Translations under genes and position numbers: made by a program
Origin: Streptomyces hoynatensis
GTDB lineage: Bacteria; Actinomycetota; Actinomycetes; Streptomycetales; Streptomycetaceae
NCBI RefSeq assembly: GCF_003626535.1
Contig: NZ_RBAL01000010.1
Location: forward strand, 62,001-126,000
Length of the DNA: 64,000 nucleotides
Direction of reading: 5' to 3'
In this document: piece after piece, positions 25,882 to 34,790 of the stretch
Layout: each line of letters starts with the position of its first letter
How positions within the stretch are numbered: the first letter of the stretch is position 1
Notes under the pieces: model-generated
Databases searched by the model: none
What the model saw: the letters and a program-made list of their open reading frames with translations, nothing else
Told to the model about the DNA's origin: nothing

Positions 25882-25938
25882 CGGCGCTGGTCCCCTTCGG
25901 GACCCCCGGCCCGGAGGTCCCCCCGCCTGGAGGTCCCC

Positions 25939-26715
25939 GTGCCCGCTCTGCCGCCCCTCGCCCAGGCCAGGTTCGAAGGCCGCTGCATCCTCGTCACCGG
26001 GGCCGCCTCGGGCATCGGCGCCGCCACCGCGCGGTGGCTCGCGGCCGAGGGCGCGGGCGTGCTGGTCACGGACGTGGACGACGCGGGCGGCGAGGCGGTG
26101 GCCGAGGCGATCGGGCGGGACGGCGGCGAGGCCGCCTTCGCGCACTGCGACGTCTCCGACGAACGGCAGTGGCAGCGGGCCGCCGAGGCCGCGACCGCGC
26201 GCTTCGGCCCGGTCTCCGGCCTGGTCTCCAACGCCACCACCGTCACCCTCGCCGCCGCGGACCGCACCCCGCTGCCCGACTGGAACCGGCAGCTCGACGT
26301 GGGCCTCACCGGCGCGTTCCTCGGCTTCCGCGCCTGCCTGCCCGGGTTGCGCGCCACCGGCGGCAGCGCCGTCCTCGTCTCCTCGGTGCACGCCCTCGTG
26401 GGCCTGCCAGGCCGCCCGGCCTACGCCGCGGCCAAGGCCGGACTCACCGGCCTGGCCAGGCAGTTGGCGGTGGAGTACGGGCCCGAGGTGCGGGTGAACG
26501 CGATTCTCCCGGGGCCGGTGCTCACCCCCGCCTGGGACGGGATCGGCGAGGAGGACCGCCGCAAGAGCGCCCTCCAGACCGCGGCCCGCCGCCTCGGCCG
26601 CCCGGAGGAGGTGGCCCGGGCGATCGCCTTCCTGCTGCACGAGGACGCCTCGTACGTCACCGGCGCCTCCCTCGTCGTGGACGGCGGCTGGAGCGTGCTG
26701 AAGACCAGCTCGTGA
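25939..26715 (+). CDS. SDR sugar dehydrogenase, probable D-galactose 1-dehydrogenase
   Basis: A 258-residue classical short-chain dehydrogenase. Cofactor motif TGAASGIG, an acidic residue after strand 2 (VTDVDD) that favours NAD, catalytic Ser in VSSVHA and YAAAK (Tyr-x3-Lys). The usual NNAG is NATT. It is the first gene of a run whose other members degrade galactonate, so oxidation of D-galactose (or a related aldose) to its lactone is the sensible role; sequence alone does not fix the substrate. GTG start at 25939 follows CTGGAGG. The gap to dgoD (26716-26845) holds nothing recognisable. Confidence 0.85.
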   Translation: MPALPPLAQARFEGRCILVTGAASGIGAATARWLAAEGAGVLVTDVDDAGGEAVAEAIGRDGGEAAFAHCDVSDERQWQRAAEAATARFGPVSGLVSNATTVTLAAADRTPLPDWNRQLDVGLTGAFLGFRACLPGLRATGGSAVLVSSVHALVGLPGRPAYAAAKAGLTGLARQLAVEYGPEVRVNAILPGPVLTPAWDGIGEEDRRKSALQTAARRLGRPEEVARAIAFLLHEDASYVTGASLVVDGGWSVLKTSS

Positions 26716-26845
26716 CCGGCGCCCGCGCCCGGGAAACGGCGCACCCCCCGCCCTCCGCGCCCCTGCCCCGCGTTCCGCACGCCCCCCTGCGCATCCGCCC
26801 CTCGCGGCCCGCGCACCGCGCCCGTCGAGCCTGGAGCAATCCGTC

Positions 26846-27991
26846 GTGAAGATCACCCGTGTCGAGACCTTCTCCGTGCCGCCGCGCTGGCTGCTGTGCC
26901 GGGTGGAGACCGACGAGGGCCTCGTCGGCTGGGGCGAGCCCGTCGTCGAGGGCCGCGCCGCCACCGTCCGCACCGCCGTGCACGAGCTGGCCGAACTGCT
27001 CGTGGGCAAGGACCCGTTGCGCATCGAGGACCACTGGCAGCTGATGACCAAGGGCTCCTTCTACCGCGGCGGCCCGGTGCTCTCCAGCGCCGTCGCCGGG
27101 CTCGACCAGGCGCTGTGGGACCTCGCGGGCAAGGCGCTCGGCGTGCCCGTGCACGTCCTGCTCGGCGGCCCGGTGCGGGAGCGGGTGCGCGCCTACTGCT
27201 GGGTGGGCGGGGACGAGCCTGGCGAGGTGGCCGACGCGATCCGCGCCCAGGTGGAGGCAGGTTTCACCGCGGTGAAGATGAACGCGAGCGGCCGGATGAA
27301 CCGCCTGGCCACCGTCACCGACCTGAACCTGGTCGTCGGCCGCGCCGAGGCCGCCCGCGAGGCCCTGGGGCCCGACCGCGACTTCGCCGTCGACTTCCAC
27401 GGCAGGTTCGCCCTCGCGAACGCCCGGAAGGTGCTGCCGCTGCTCGCGCCCACCAACCCGCTGTTCGCGGAGGAACCGCTGCTGCCGGAGTACACCCCGC
27501 TGCTCGGCGGGCTCGTCTCCGCCTCGCCGGTGCCGCTGGCCACGGGCGAGCGGCTCTACTCGCGCACGGAGGTGCTGCCCGCGCTCCAGGCCGGGATCGC
27601 CGTCCTGCAACCCGACCTCTCGCACGCGGGCGGCATCTCGGAGGTGCGCCGCATCGCCGCGCTCGCCGAGACCTTCGACGTGCCCCTGGCGCCGCACTGC
27701 CCGCTCGGCCCGGTGGCGCTGGCCGCGAGCCTGCAAATCGCCTTCGCCACGCCGAACTTCCTCATCCAGGAGCAGAGCATCGGCATCCACTACCACACCG
27801 GCGCGGAACTGCTGGACTACGTGGTGGACCGCGAGGTGTTCCGCTTCCACGAGGGGCACTTCCGCCGCCCCACCGGCCCCGGGCTCGGGGTGGAGGTGGA
27901 CGAGCGGGCCGTGCGGCAGGCGGACGGCCGCGAGCCGGACTGGCGCGGGCCGATCTGGCGGCACCCCGACGGCTCCTTCGCGGAGTGGTGA
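26846..27991 (+). CDS. dgoD: D-galactonate dehydratase
   Basis: A 381-residue enolase-superfamily acid-sugar dehydratase. It follows E. coli DgoD closely from memory: start MKITRVETFSVPPRW, WGEPVVEGRA, the metal ligands in VDFHGRF (Asp), EEPL (Glu) and TGERLYSR (Glu), the catalytic His in DFHGRF and APHCPLGPVALAA, DLSHAGGI, QEQSIGIHY and the end DWRGPIWRHPDGSFAEW. It converts D-galactonate to 2-dehydro-3-deoxy-D-galactonate. GTG start at 26846. Placement directly before the aldolase and kinase genes supports the assignment. Confidence 0.93.
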   Translation: MKITRVETFSVPPRWLLCRVETDEGLVGWGEPVVEGRAATVRTAVHELAELLVGKDPLRIEDHWQLMTKGSFYRGGPVLSSAVAGLDQALWDLAGKALGVPVHVLLGGPVRERVRAYCWVGGDEPGEVADAIRAQVEAGFTAVKMNASGRMNRLATVTDLNLVVGRAEAAREALGPDRDFAVDFHGRFALANARKVLPLLAPTNPLFAEEPLLPEYTPLLGGLVSASPVPLATGERLYSRTEVLPALQAGIAVLQPDLSHAGGISEVRRIAALAETFDVPLAPHCPLGPVALAASLQIAFATPNFLIQEQSIGIHYHTGAELLDYVVDREVFRFHEGHFRRPTGPGLGVEVDERAVRQADGREPDWRGPIWRHPDGSFAEW

Positions 27992-28089
27992 GGAGCGGGC
28001 AGGGACCGGGCGGGGCAAGGACCCGGCGCGTAGCGGGAAAGGCAGGAACCGGCCAGGGCGAGGACCTGGGAAGGCAACGGAAGGGCACC

Positions 28090-28731
28090 ATGGACATCAC
28101 CGCCTTCGAGACGCGGCTGCGCGAGGAGCGGCTGGCCGCCGTGGTCCGCGGCCGGGACGCCGCGGCCGCGCTGCGGGCCGTGCTCGCGCTCGCCGAGGAG
28201 GGCATCGGCCTGATCGAGGTCTCGCTGACCACCGCGGACGCCTGCCGGGTGATCGCCGACGCCGTCCGCGAGACGGCCGGCGCGGCGCGGGTGGGCGCGG
28301 GCACCGTCCTCACCCGCGAGGACCTGCTGCGGGCCCGCGAGGCCGGCGCGGAGTGGATCGTCACCCCCGCCCTCTGCGCGGGCGTGACCGCGGCCGTGGA
28401 GGCCGAACTCCCCGTGCTCGCGGGCGCGTTGACGCCGACGGAGGTGGTGGCGGCCCGCGCGGCCGGGGCCACGGCCGTCAAGCTGTTCCCCGCCTCGGCG
28501 GTGGGCCCCGGCTACGTCAGGGCGCTGCGCGACCCCTTCCCCGGGCTGCCCCTCGTCCCGGTGGGCGGCGTGGACGCCGCCTCGGCGCCGGACTACCTGG
28601 CGGCCGGCGCGGTGGCCGTCGGGGTGGGCGGCCCGCTGCTCGGCGACGCCGCAGAAGGCGGCGACCTGGCCGCGCTGCGCGAGCGCGCCCGCGCCCTCAG
28701 GGCGGCCTGCGCGGCGGGAGGCGCGCGGTGA
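28090..28731 (+). CDS. dgoA: 2-dehydro-3-deoxy-6-phosphogalactonate aldolase
   Basis: A 213-residue class I aldolase of the KDPG/KDPGal family. The Schiff-base lysine is in AVKLFPAS, the proton-transfer Glu in LIEVSLTT, and GAGTVLTREDL and PVGGVDA form the phosphate-binding side. It splits 2-dehydro-3-deoxy-6-phosphogalactonate into pyruvate and glyceraldehyde 3-phosphate. KDPG and KDPGal aldolases look alike; the neighbours (DgoD) favour the galactose form. ATG at 28090; the stop overlaps the kinase GTG by four bases. Confidence 0.88.
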   Translation: MDITAFETRLREERLAAVVRGRDAAAALRAVLALAEEGIGLIEVSLTTADACRVIADAVRETAGAARVGAGTVLTREDLLRAREAGAEWIVTPALCAGVTAAVEAELPVLAGALTPTEVVAARAAGATAVKLFPASAVGPGYVRALRDPFPGLPLVPVGGVDAASAPDYLAAGAVAVGVGGPLLGDAAEGGDLAALRERARALRAACAAGGAR

Positions 28732-29696
28732 GCGGCCCGGCGGGCGTGGACGTGCTCACCTTCGGCGAGGTCATGCTGTCCGTGCAGGCCGAGGGGCCGC
28801 TCGCGGTGGGCGGCGGGGCCAGGCTGACGCTCGCCGGCGCCGAGGCGAACGTCGCGGTGGGCCTGGCCCGGCTCGGCCACCGCGCGCGCTGGGCCGGGCG
28901 CCTCGGCGCGGACGAGCCGGGGCGGGTGGCGCTGCGGGCCCTGCGGGGCGAGGGGGTGGACGTCGCGCACGCCACCCTCGACCCCGGGGCGCCGACGGGG
29001 GCGATGCTGCGGGAGGCCCGGGTGGCCGACCTCGCCAGGGTGCACTACTGGCGGGCGGGCTCGGCCGCCTCCAGGCAGCGGCCGGAGGACCTGGCGCCCG
29101 CCCTGGCCGCCGGGGCCAGGATGCTGCACCTGACGGGGATCACCGCGGCGCTGGGCGAGGGCCCGCTCGCCTGCGTGCGCGAGGCGGCACGGCACGGCCA
29201 CGCCCACGGCTGGACCGTCGTCCTCGACGTCAACCACCGCACCCGGCTGTGGCCGGCCGAGGCGGCCGCCGCCGCGCTGCGGCCCCTGCTGCCCCACGTG
29301 GACGTGCTGATCGCCTCGGAGGACGAACTGCCGCTCGTCGCCGGTCCGGAGGCGGCGGCCGAGGAGGAGCAGGTCGCCTCCCTGCTCGGCTCCGGGGTGC
29401 GCGAGGTCCTGATCACCCGGGGCGGCCGGGGCGCGGACCGGTACGCGCGGGAGGCGCCCGGCGGGGTGCACGCCGCGGCCCCGGCCGTGCCGGTGCGGGA
29501 CGTGGTGGGCGCCGGGGACGCCTTCTGCGCCGGGTACCTGTCGGGGCTGCTCGACGGGCTCGGGCCCGCGGAGCGGCTGGCGCGGGCCACCACCTGCGGC
29601 GCGTTCGCCGTGGCGACCTCGGGCGACTGGGAGGGACTCCCCCACCGCGACGAACTGCCCCTGCTGCACACGCCCCCGGGCACCACCCTGCGCTGA
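28728..29696 (+). CDS. PfkB-family 2-dehydro-3-deoxygalactonate kinase
   Basis: A 322-residue PfkB (ribokinase-fold) sugar kinase. Signature 1 appears as GGGARLTLAGAEANVAVGLARLG and signature 2 as DVVGAGDAFCAGYLSG with the catalytic Asp of GAGD. In this operon it would phosphorylate 2-dehydro-3-deoxygalactonate at position 6. Enterobacteria use a different fold (DgoK) for that step, so this is a substitution by the KdgK-type kinase. GTG at 28728 is coupled to the aldolase stop (GTGA). Confidence 0.87.
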   Translation: MSGPAGVDVLTFGEVMLSVQAEGPLAVGGGARLTLAGAEANVAVGLARLGHRARWAGRLGADEPGRVALRALRGEGVDVAHATLDPGAPTGAMLREARVADLARVHYWRAGSAASRQRPEDLAPALAAGARMLHLTGITAALGEGPLACVREAARHGHAHGWTVVLDVNHRTRLWPAEAAAAALRPLLPHVDVLIASEDELPLVAGPEAAAEEEQVASLLGSGVREVLITRGGRGADRYAREAPGGVHAAAPAVPVRDVVGAGDAFCAGYLSGLLDGLGPAERLARATTCGAFAVATSGDWEGLPHRDELPLLHTPPGTTLR

Positions 29697-29808
29697 CCGG
29701 CCGGCGCCGGGCGGCCGGTCCCGGGCGGCGAGTCCCGGGAGGCGGGTGCGGGGGCGCGCGAGGGGTGGGGGCGCGGGCGCCGGGAGCGCGGGCGCCGGGG
29801 CGCGAGCC

Positions 29809-31074
29809 TCAGCCGCGGAAGAGGGCGTTGCACTCCCGCTGGAGCGCCACATCTCCCCACATCGCGTGGTGCGGCGCCGCGTTGGAGCACACCAGGGTCC
29901 CGCGCGCCCCCACGCGTGCGCTCTCCGCCACCGCGCGCCGGCAGAACTCCGCGCCCACCGGCCCCTCCTCGAAGGTGCCGAACCGCGGCGTGTACCCGAT
30001 CCAGCCCTCCCCGAAGACCAGCGGCACCCCGGCCCCCAGGGCCCAGTCGGCCGCCGCCGCGATCCACTCGTGCAGCCGCTGCTCCATCGCCACCCGGTGC
30101 GCGCCGTAGCGCGCGTACAGCCAGGCGTCCCACTTCGCCGGGTCGCACCAGTCGTGGACGTACACCTCGCGCGGCCCCACGATCGTGGCCGCGAGCCGCC
30201 GGCGTTCGGCCTCGGGCGGCGCCCAGTCCGCCAGGTCGGGGGCGCCCGGCCGCAGCAGCGCCCGGCGGGCCTCCTCCTGCGGGAAGAGCCGCTCCTCGTC
30301 CCGCAGCGCAAAGGTGCCGATGAGCTCGTCCAGCACGCCGTAGACGTACGGGTGGAAGACCGCGACATCCACGCCCGCCGGGATGCCGCGCAGCGAACCC
30401 ACGGGTACCCCGGCGTAGTTGACGGTCACGGGCAGGTCGGGGTGGCGCTCCTTGAAGCGCGCCACGCCGCGCGCCAGGCGCGGGCCGAGCTCCACCACCG
30501 GGTCCTCGCCCGGCAGCCCGTCGGCGAGGTGGCCCGCCTGGACCTCGTTGTGCAACTCGGTGAAGGCGATCCGGTCGTGGAGGCCGCCGTGGGCGGCGAG
30601 GAAGTCGACGAGGTCGGCGAGCGCCTCGGCCAGCGCCTCCGGCCTGCGCTCGGGCGCCACCGCCGTCAGCGCGTCGAACCAGTCGCGGTCCCGGCAGAAG
30701 GAGGGGCTCTGCTGGTACTCCCAGCTGGAGAGGATGACGAAGCAGTCGTGCCGCCGCGCCGCCTCGAACAGGGCGAGCAGCCGGGCGCGCCCGTCGATCT
30801 CCGTGTTCCCGGCCACGTCGTACCAGCGGACCCGCTGCCCGTAGGCGCCGCCGAGCGGCCCGAGCCGCAGCCGGGTGGTGTCGAGGCCCGAGCCGAAGAG
30901 GAGGAACGGCATCGCGCAGATCCGGACCGTGTTGTAGCCGCGGTCCACGGCCTCGGCGAAGGCCAGGTCCAGGTCGGCGAAGGGCTCGCCTGGCCCGCTG
31001 CGGGTGTACCAGGTGAAGTCCCACAGCGAGATGGTCAGCTTGTCGGGCAGGTGGCCGGGCAGCGGGGTGGGCAC
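29809..31074 (-). CDS. cellulase-like (beta/alpha)8 glycoside hydrolase
   Basis: A 421-residue TIM-barrel hydrolase of the cellulase-like group related to GH5. Strand and catalytic elements visible: WDFTWYTRSGPGEP, RGYNTVRICAMPFLL, the acid/base Glu in FTELHNEVQ and the nucleophile Glu in VFGEGWIGYTP. No signal peptide is seen, so it acts in the cytoplasm on an imported oligosaccharide. GTG start at 31074 is 14 bases after the GH35 stop, with GAAAGG before it, placing it in one operon behind the beta-galactosidase. The exact substrate is unknown. Confidence 0.8.
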   Translation of the reverse strand: MPTPLPGHLPDKLTISLWDFTWYTRSGPGEPFADLDLAFAEAVDRGYNTVRICAMPFLLFGSGLDTTRLRLGPLGGAYGQRVRWYDVAGNTEIDGRARLLALFEAARRHDCFVILSSWEYQQSPSFCRDRDWFDALTAVAPERRPEALAEALADLVDFLAAHGGLHDRIAFTELHNEVQAGHLADGLPGEDPVVELGPRLARGVARFKERHPDLPVTVNYAGVPVGSLRGIPAGVDVAVFHPYVYGVLDELIGTFALRDEERLFPQEEARRALLRPGAPDLADWAPPEAERRRLAATIVGPREVYVHDWCDPAKWDAWLYARYGAHRVAMEQRLHEWIAAAADWALGAGVPLVFGEGWIGYTPRFGTFEEGPVGAEFCRRAVAESARVGARGTLVCSNAAPHHAMWGDVALQRECNALFRG

Positions 31075-31088
31075 GGTGCGGGGGCCTT

Positions 31089-33578
31089 TCAGTCGGCTGC
31101 GGACGGTGAACGGTGAGCGGGGCGGCCGGTGGGCGGGGGCCGGTGGGCGGCGCCGTCCCGCGGCGCGGGGTGGCCCAGGCGGAGCCGGAGCCGGTGCAGG
31201 GGATGGAGGGAGACCCGGTCCACGCGGGCCGTGGTGCGGGCCGCGTCGAGGCCCGCCCGCGCCGAGGGGTCGACGTACACCTCGCTCCCGGCCGCCAGCG
31301 GCAGCACCCGCAGCTCCACCCCGTGCACAAGCGCCTCCTCGGCGTGCGCCCGCAGGCCGATCTCCCAGTCGGGGCCGTACCAGAAGTGGTCGGCGACCAG
31401 CCGGCCCGCCACATAGGCGCGGGCGGCGTCGCCGGTGTAGCGGACGCGCAGCAACGCCTCGCCCTCGGCGGCGAAGGTGTCGGGGGGCAGGGTGACGTGG
31501 TGGACGGCGGCGTGCGCGAAGTCGGCGTCCGTGGGCGCCGAGGCGCGGCCCGCCGGGCCGCCGGTGCGCGCCGGGGCCGCACGCGCCCGCTCGCGCAGGC
31601 ACGCCACGCGCGGGGCGCCGGGGGCGGCGGGCGCCCGGAGCGTGAACCGGGTGAACGCGCCGTCGGCGCCGCCGGGTTCGAGGGTGGCGGGGCCGAAGGC
31701 GGCCGGCGCCGCCGGGGCGGGCAGGAAGCGGAGTTCGACCTCGGCGGCCTCGGTGTGGACCCGCACCTCCCCCGGCTCGCCGCCGCCTTGGCCCGCCCCG
31801 GGGGCGTCCTCGACGAGCAGGCCGGCGCAGAGCACCAGGCTGTCCGCGCCGCCGGCGCGCAGCCGCTGGACCAGCGGGACCTGCGCGGCGGCGAGCACCA
31901 GCAGCCTGGCCCGGCCGCCGGGCCCTGCGACGTCGAACAGCGCGCCGGTGCCGGGTTCCGTGACGGTCACCACCGTGCCGTCCGGCGTCTCCTCCCGCCG
32001 CGCCAGGCCGCCCTCGGGCAGGCGGAGGCGGGTGCCGGCGGGGAAGCCGAGTTGCGGGGTGATCCCGGCGGTGGCGCCGAGCACGGTCAGCGGCAGGCCG
32101 TCCACCGTCAGCCGGGTCACCGGCTGCGCGCTCGCCCAGTCGAGCCTGACGCCCCCGCCCAGGTCCAGGCCGACCGGCCACACGAAGTGGGCGCCGGTGG
32201 GCACGGTCACCGGGGCCGCCGGGAAGGTCACCGTCCGGCCGGGCAACTCCACGGTGAACCGCACGCCGTGGTGGTCGGGCAGCGGCTCGTGCGGCTGGTG
32301 GTTGTTGACGAAGACGAACGCCCGCTCGCCGCCGGAGCGCACCGCCCAGCGCAGCGTCTCGCGGTCGTCCAGGCCGGCGGGCCGCTCCTCGGGCAGGGCG
32401 GAGGGCAGGGTGGCCAGCTCGCCGCCCCACTCCCGCAGGAAGAGGTGCTGGGCGCGCAGCGCCGCGAAGGAGGGCCGCACCTGGCCGAACTCCCCGAGCG
32501 GGGCCTGGAAGTCGTAGGTCACGCGCGGCAGGTCGTTGGGGTAACCGGTCGCGTGGGACTCCTGGTTGGGCAGCCGGAGCCCCTGCCGCTGCGAGCAGCC
32601 GTGGTACAGGTAGTAGCCCTGCCACACCGAGCCGCTGCCCAGCTTGGTCAGCGCCAGCGCGGCCACGTCGGCGGCCGGCACGAGGGGGCGGCGGTGGTAG
32701 GCGATGGCCATGCCGCCGCCGAGTTCGCAGGTGGCGAAGGGGTGGCGGGCGTCGTCGGGCCCGCTGCCCGCGGGCGTGGCGTCGCGCAGGTCGGCGCCGA
32801 TGGCGTGGTCGTCGCGGATCGGCGTGAAGAAGTAGTGCCGCCGCATCTCCCGGGCCCAGCCCGCCGAGGCGTCCGCCCAGAACGCCTCCGGGTAGCCGCC
32901 GTACAGCGGCAGCAGCACGTCCCTGGGCAGCTGCGCGTTGCCCCAGGCGGTGGCGGTCCACAGCGGGGCCCGCAGCCCCGCCTCCTGGGCCAGCCGGCGC
33001 AGCGTGGCCAGGTGGCCCGGCTGGTCGTAGAGCTCGTTCTCGATCTGCACGGCCACCAGCGGCCCGCCCTCCTGGCAGGACAGGCCGCGCAGTTCGTGGG
33101 CGATGCGCGCGTAGTAGGGGCGGACCAGCGCCAGGTAGGCGGGATCGTCGGTGCGCGGGCGGCAGCCGGTCTCCGCGAGCCAGTCGGGGAAGCCGCCGTT
33201 GCGGCACTCGCCGTGCGCCCAGGGCCCGATGCGGGCCACGGCGGCCAGGCCGAGTTCGTGGCACAGCAGCAGGAAGCGCCGCACGTCCAGGTCGCCGTCG
33301 AAGCGGTGGACGCCGCGGCACTCCTCGTGCTGGTTCCAGAACAGGTAGGTGGCGACGGTGTCCAGGCCGCCGGCCCGCATCTTCAGCAGCTCCTCGCGCC
33401 AGTCCGCCGCCCGGTAGCGGCTGAAGTGGAACTCGCCCATCACCGGCAGCCAGGGGCGCCCGTCGCGGGAGAGCTTCACGCTGTCCACCTCCACCGTCCC
33501 GGCGGCGCCGGCGGGGCCGCCCATCGCCAGGTGGCCGGTCAGGGGCGGGAGGGGGACCCGTCCTCGCGCGGTCGGCAT
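31089..33578 (-). CDS. GH35 beta-galactosidase
   Basis: An 829-residue GH35 glycosidase. The first about 350 residues form the catalytic barrel: VMGEFHFSRYRAADW, TYLFWNQHEE, RIGPWAHGECRNGGFPDWL and the acid/base region VAVQIENELY; the C-terminal half consists of beta-sandwich domains. There is no signal peptide, so galactosides must be imported first. It would release galactose that the divergent-side operon (sugar dehydrogenase, DgoD, kinase, aldolase) degrades. It is divergent from the gntR gene, with the AT-rich box between them. Confidence 0.9.
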   Translation of the reverse strand: MPTARGRVPLPPLTGHLAMGGPAGAAGTVEVDSVKLSRDGRPWLPVMGEFHFSRYRAADWREELLKMRAGGLDTVATYLFWNQHEECRGVHRFDGDLDVRRFLLLCHELGLAAVARIGPWAHGECRNGGFPDWLAETGCRPRTDDPAYLALVRPYYARIAHELRGLSCQEGGPLVAVQIENELYDQPGHLATLRRLAQEAGLRAPLWTATAWGNAQLPRDVLLPLYGGYPEAFWADASAGWAREMRRHYFFTPIRDDHAIGADLRDATPAGSGPDDARHPFATCELGGGMAIAYHRRPLVPAADVAALALTKLGSGSVWQGYYLYHGCSQRQGLRLPNQESHATGYPNDLPRVTYDFQAPLGEFGQVRPSFAALRAQHLFLREWGGELATLPSALPEERPAGLDDRETLRWAVRSGGERAFVFVNNHQPHEPLPDHHGVRFTVELPGRTVTFPAAPVTVPTGAHFVWPVGLDLGGGVRLDWASAQPVTRLTVDGLPLTVLGATAGITPQLGFPAGTRLRLPEGGLARREETPDGTVVTVTEPGTGALFDVAGPGGRARLLVLAAAQVPLVQRLRAGGADSLVLCAGLLVEDAPGAGQGGGEPGEVRVHTEAAEVELRFLPAPAAPAAFGPATLEPGGADGAFTRFTLRAPAAPGAPRVACLRERARAAPARTGGPAGRASAPTDADFAHAAVHHVTLPPDTFAAEGEALLRVRYTGDAARAYVAGRLVADHFWYGPDWEIGLRAHAEEALVHGVELRVLPLAAGSEVYVDPSARAGLDAARTTARVDRVSLHPLHRLRLRLGHPAPRDGAAHRPPPTGRPAHRSPSAAD

Positions 33579-33673
33579 GAGCGGCTCCCTGCGGTTCGGC
33601 GGCGGTTCGGCGGCGGTCGGGCGGCTCGGTCGGCGGTGGGTTCATCGTCGGGGCGGCACCCCGGGCTGTCAAG

Positions 33674-33692
33674 ATGTATTCATAAATAATGG
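33674..33692. promoter_or_regulatory. AT-rich box between GH35 and gntR genes
   Basis: ATGTATTCATAAATAATGG stands in the 202-base divergent interval. Its core TATTCATAAATA is palindromic at 10 of 12 positions, as expected for a FadR-type GntR operator. It matches the box at 25863-25881. A possible -10 TAGGAT for the gntR gene follows at 33699-33704. Confidence 0.7.
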
Positions 33693-33780
33693 ACAGGCTA
33701 GGATGAGGGGCACGCGAGGGGCCCGGAAGAGGCCGTGAACAGGCCGCAAGGCCGAAAGAGGCCGGGGAAGGGGGGCCGGG

Positions 33781-34518
33781 ATGGCGCCCTACTCGAACCG
33801 CGGGGTGCACGGGCAGGTCGTGCACCACCTGGGGGAACGCATCGTCCGCGGCGCGTACGCGGAGGGCGACACCCTCGACGTGCGGGCCCTCGGCCGGGAA
33901 CTGGACGTCAGCCTCACCGTGTTGCGGGAGTCGCTGAAGGTGCTCGCGGGCAAGGGGCTGATCGACGCCAGGCAGAAGCGCGGCACGTTCGTCCGCCCCA
34001 GGGCCGCCTGGAACCTCCTGGACCCCGACGTGATCCGCTGGCGCGCCGAGGGCGGCGAGTCGGAGCAGCTGATGCGCGACCTCGCCGAGGTCCGCGCCAT
34101 CATCGAGCCGGCCGCCGCCCACCGGGCCGCGCTGCGCCGCACCGAGTCCGACCTGGCGGCCCTCGACGCCGCCTTGGCCGCGATGGAGGAGGCGGGCGGC
34201 GACTGGGCGGCGGCGGCCGAGGCGGACGCCGCCTTCCACCGCGCCCTGCTGGCCGCCACGGGCAACGAACTCCTGGACCGCCTGGAGCTGCTGCTCGAAC
34301 CGGGGCTGCGCGAACGCGACCGACTGGTCCACTCCCACCCGGCGGCCGACGACCCCGCCCCCAGCCACCGCGCGGTGCTCGACGCGGTCCACGCCCAGGA
34401 CGCCCCCCGCGCCCAGGCGGCCATGGTCGAGCTGCTGGCCAAGGCGGCCACCGACGTCGACCTCCTCGCCCCCGGCACCGCCGCGCCCCCCGGCGCCGGG
34501 TCGAAGCCCACCGCCTGA
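33781..34518 (+). CDS. FadR-subfamily GntR regulator of the galactose locus
   Basis: A 245-residue GntR protein. The winged HTH is at about 10-75 (LGERIVRGAYAEGDTLDVRALGRELDVSLTVLRESLKVLAGKGLID, RGTFVRP). The FCD effector domain (about 95-225) has the metal-binding His and Asp/Glu pattern, e.g. EVRAIIEPAAAHRAA, ADAAFHRALLAATGN and DPAPSHRAVLDAV. It resembles DgoR-type repressors that respond to galactonate. Given the shared AT-rich boxes, it probably represses both the dehydrogenase-dgo operon and the GH35 operon as well as itself; this is inferred from position and sequence match. Confidence 0.88.
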   Translation: MAPYSNRGVHGQVVHHLGERIVRGAYAEGDTLDVRALGRELDVSLTVLRESLKVLAGKGLIDARQKRGTFVRPRAAWNLLDPDVIRWRAEGGESEQLMRDLAEVRAIIEPAAAHRAALRRTESDLAALDAALAAMEEAGGDWAAAAEADAAFHRALLAATGNELLDRLELLLEPGLRERDRLVHSHPAADDPAPSHRAVLDAVHAQDAPRAQAAMVELLAKAATDVDLLAPGTAAPPGAGSKPTA

Positions 34519-34718
34519 GCGCGGCAGGCCGCCGCGCGGGCCCGCGCCCGAGGTCGGGCCGTACCCGCGCCTGGCGAACCGCGCCTTCAGCGCTTCACCC
34601 CATGGGGTTCCCTGTGCGCGACGCCCCCTGCGCGTCCGGTACGCGCGCGCCACCACGCCGGAGAAACGCCGCAGAAGCAGGGCTCTGACCTGCACATACG
34701 ACGAACATGAGCCTTGGC

Positions 34719-34747
34719 TTGTCAACTTTCATGGGGCGGTGTATATA
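34719..34747 (+). promoter_or_regulatory. sigma70-type promoter of the Hsp20 gene
   Basis: -35 TTGTCA (34719-34724), 17-base spacer, -10 TATATA (34742-34747), the most AT-rich -10 in the window. The start point would be near 34754, giving a leader of about 37 bases. The HspR inverted repeat (CTTGAGT with ACTCAAG) was looked for and is not present. Confidence 0.7.
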
Positions 34748-34790
34748 AAGAAGCAACGAGCATCTCGTCACAGGTCGCAGACGGAGGGAG

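Noticed and set aside
25939..29696. Entner-Doudoroff (gluconate) or rhamnonate pathway
   Set aside because: The dehydratase matches DgoD motif by motif, which favours galactonate over gluconate or rhamnonate.
34700..34790. HspR or RheA operator at the Hsp20 promoter
   Set aside because: Neither the CTTGAGT/ACTCAAG pair nor another convincing inverted repeat was found; only the promoter is called.
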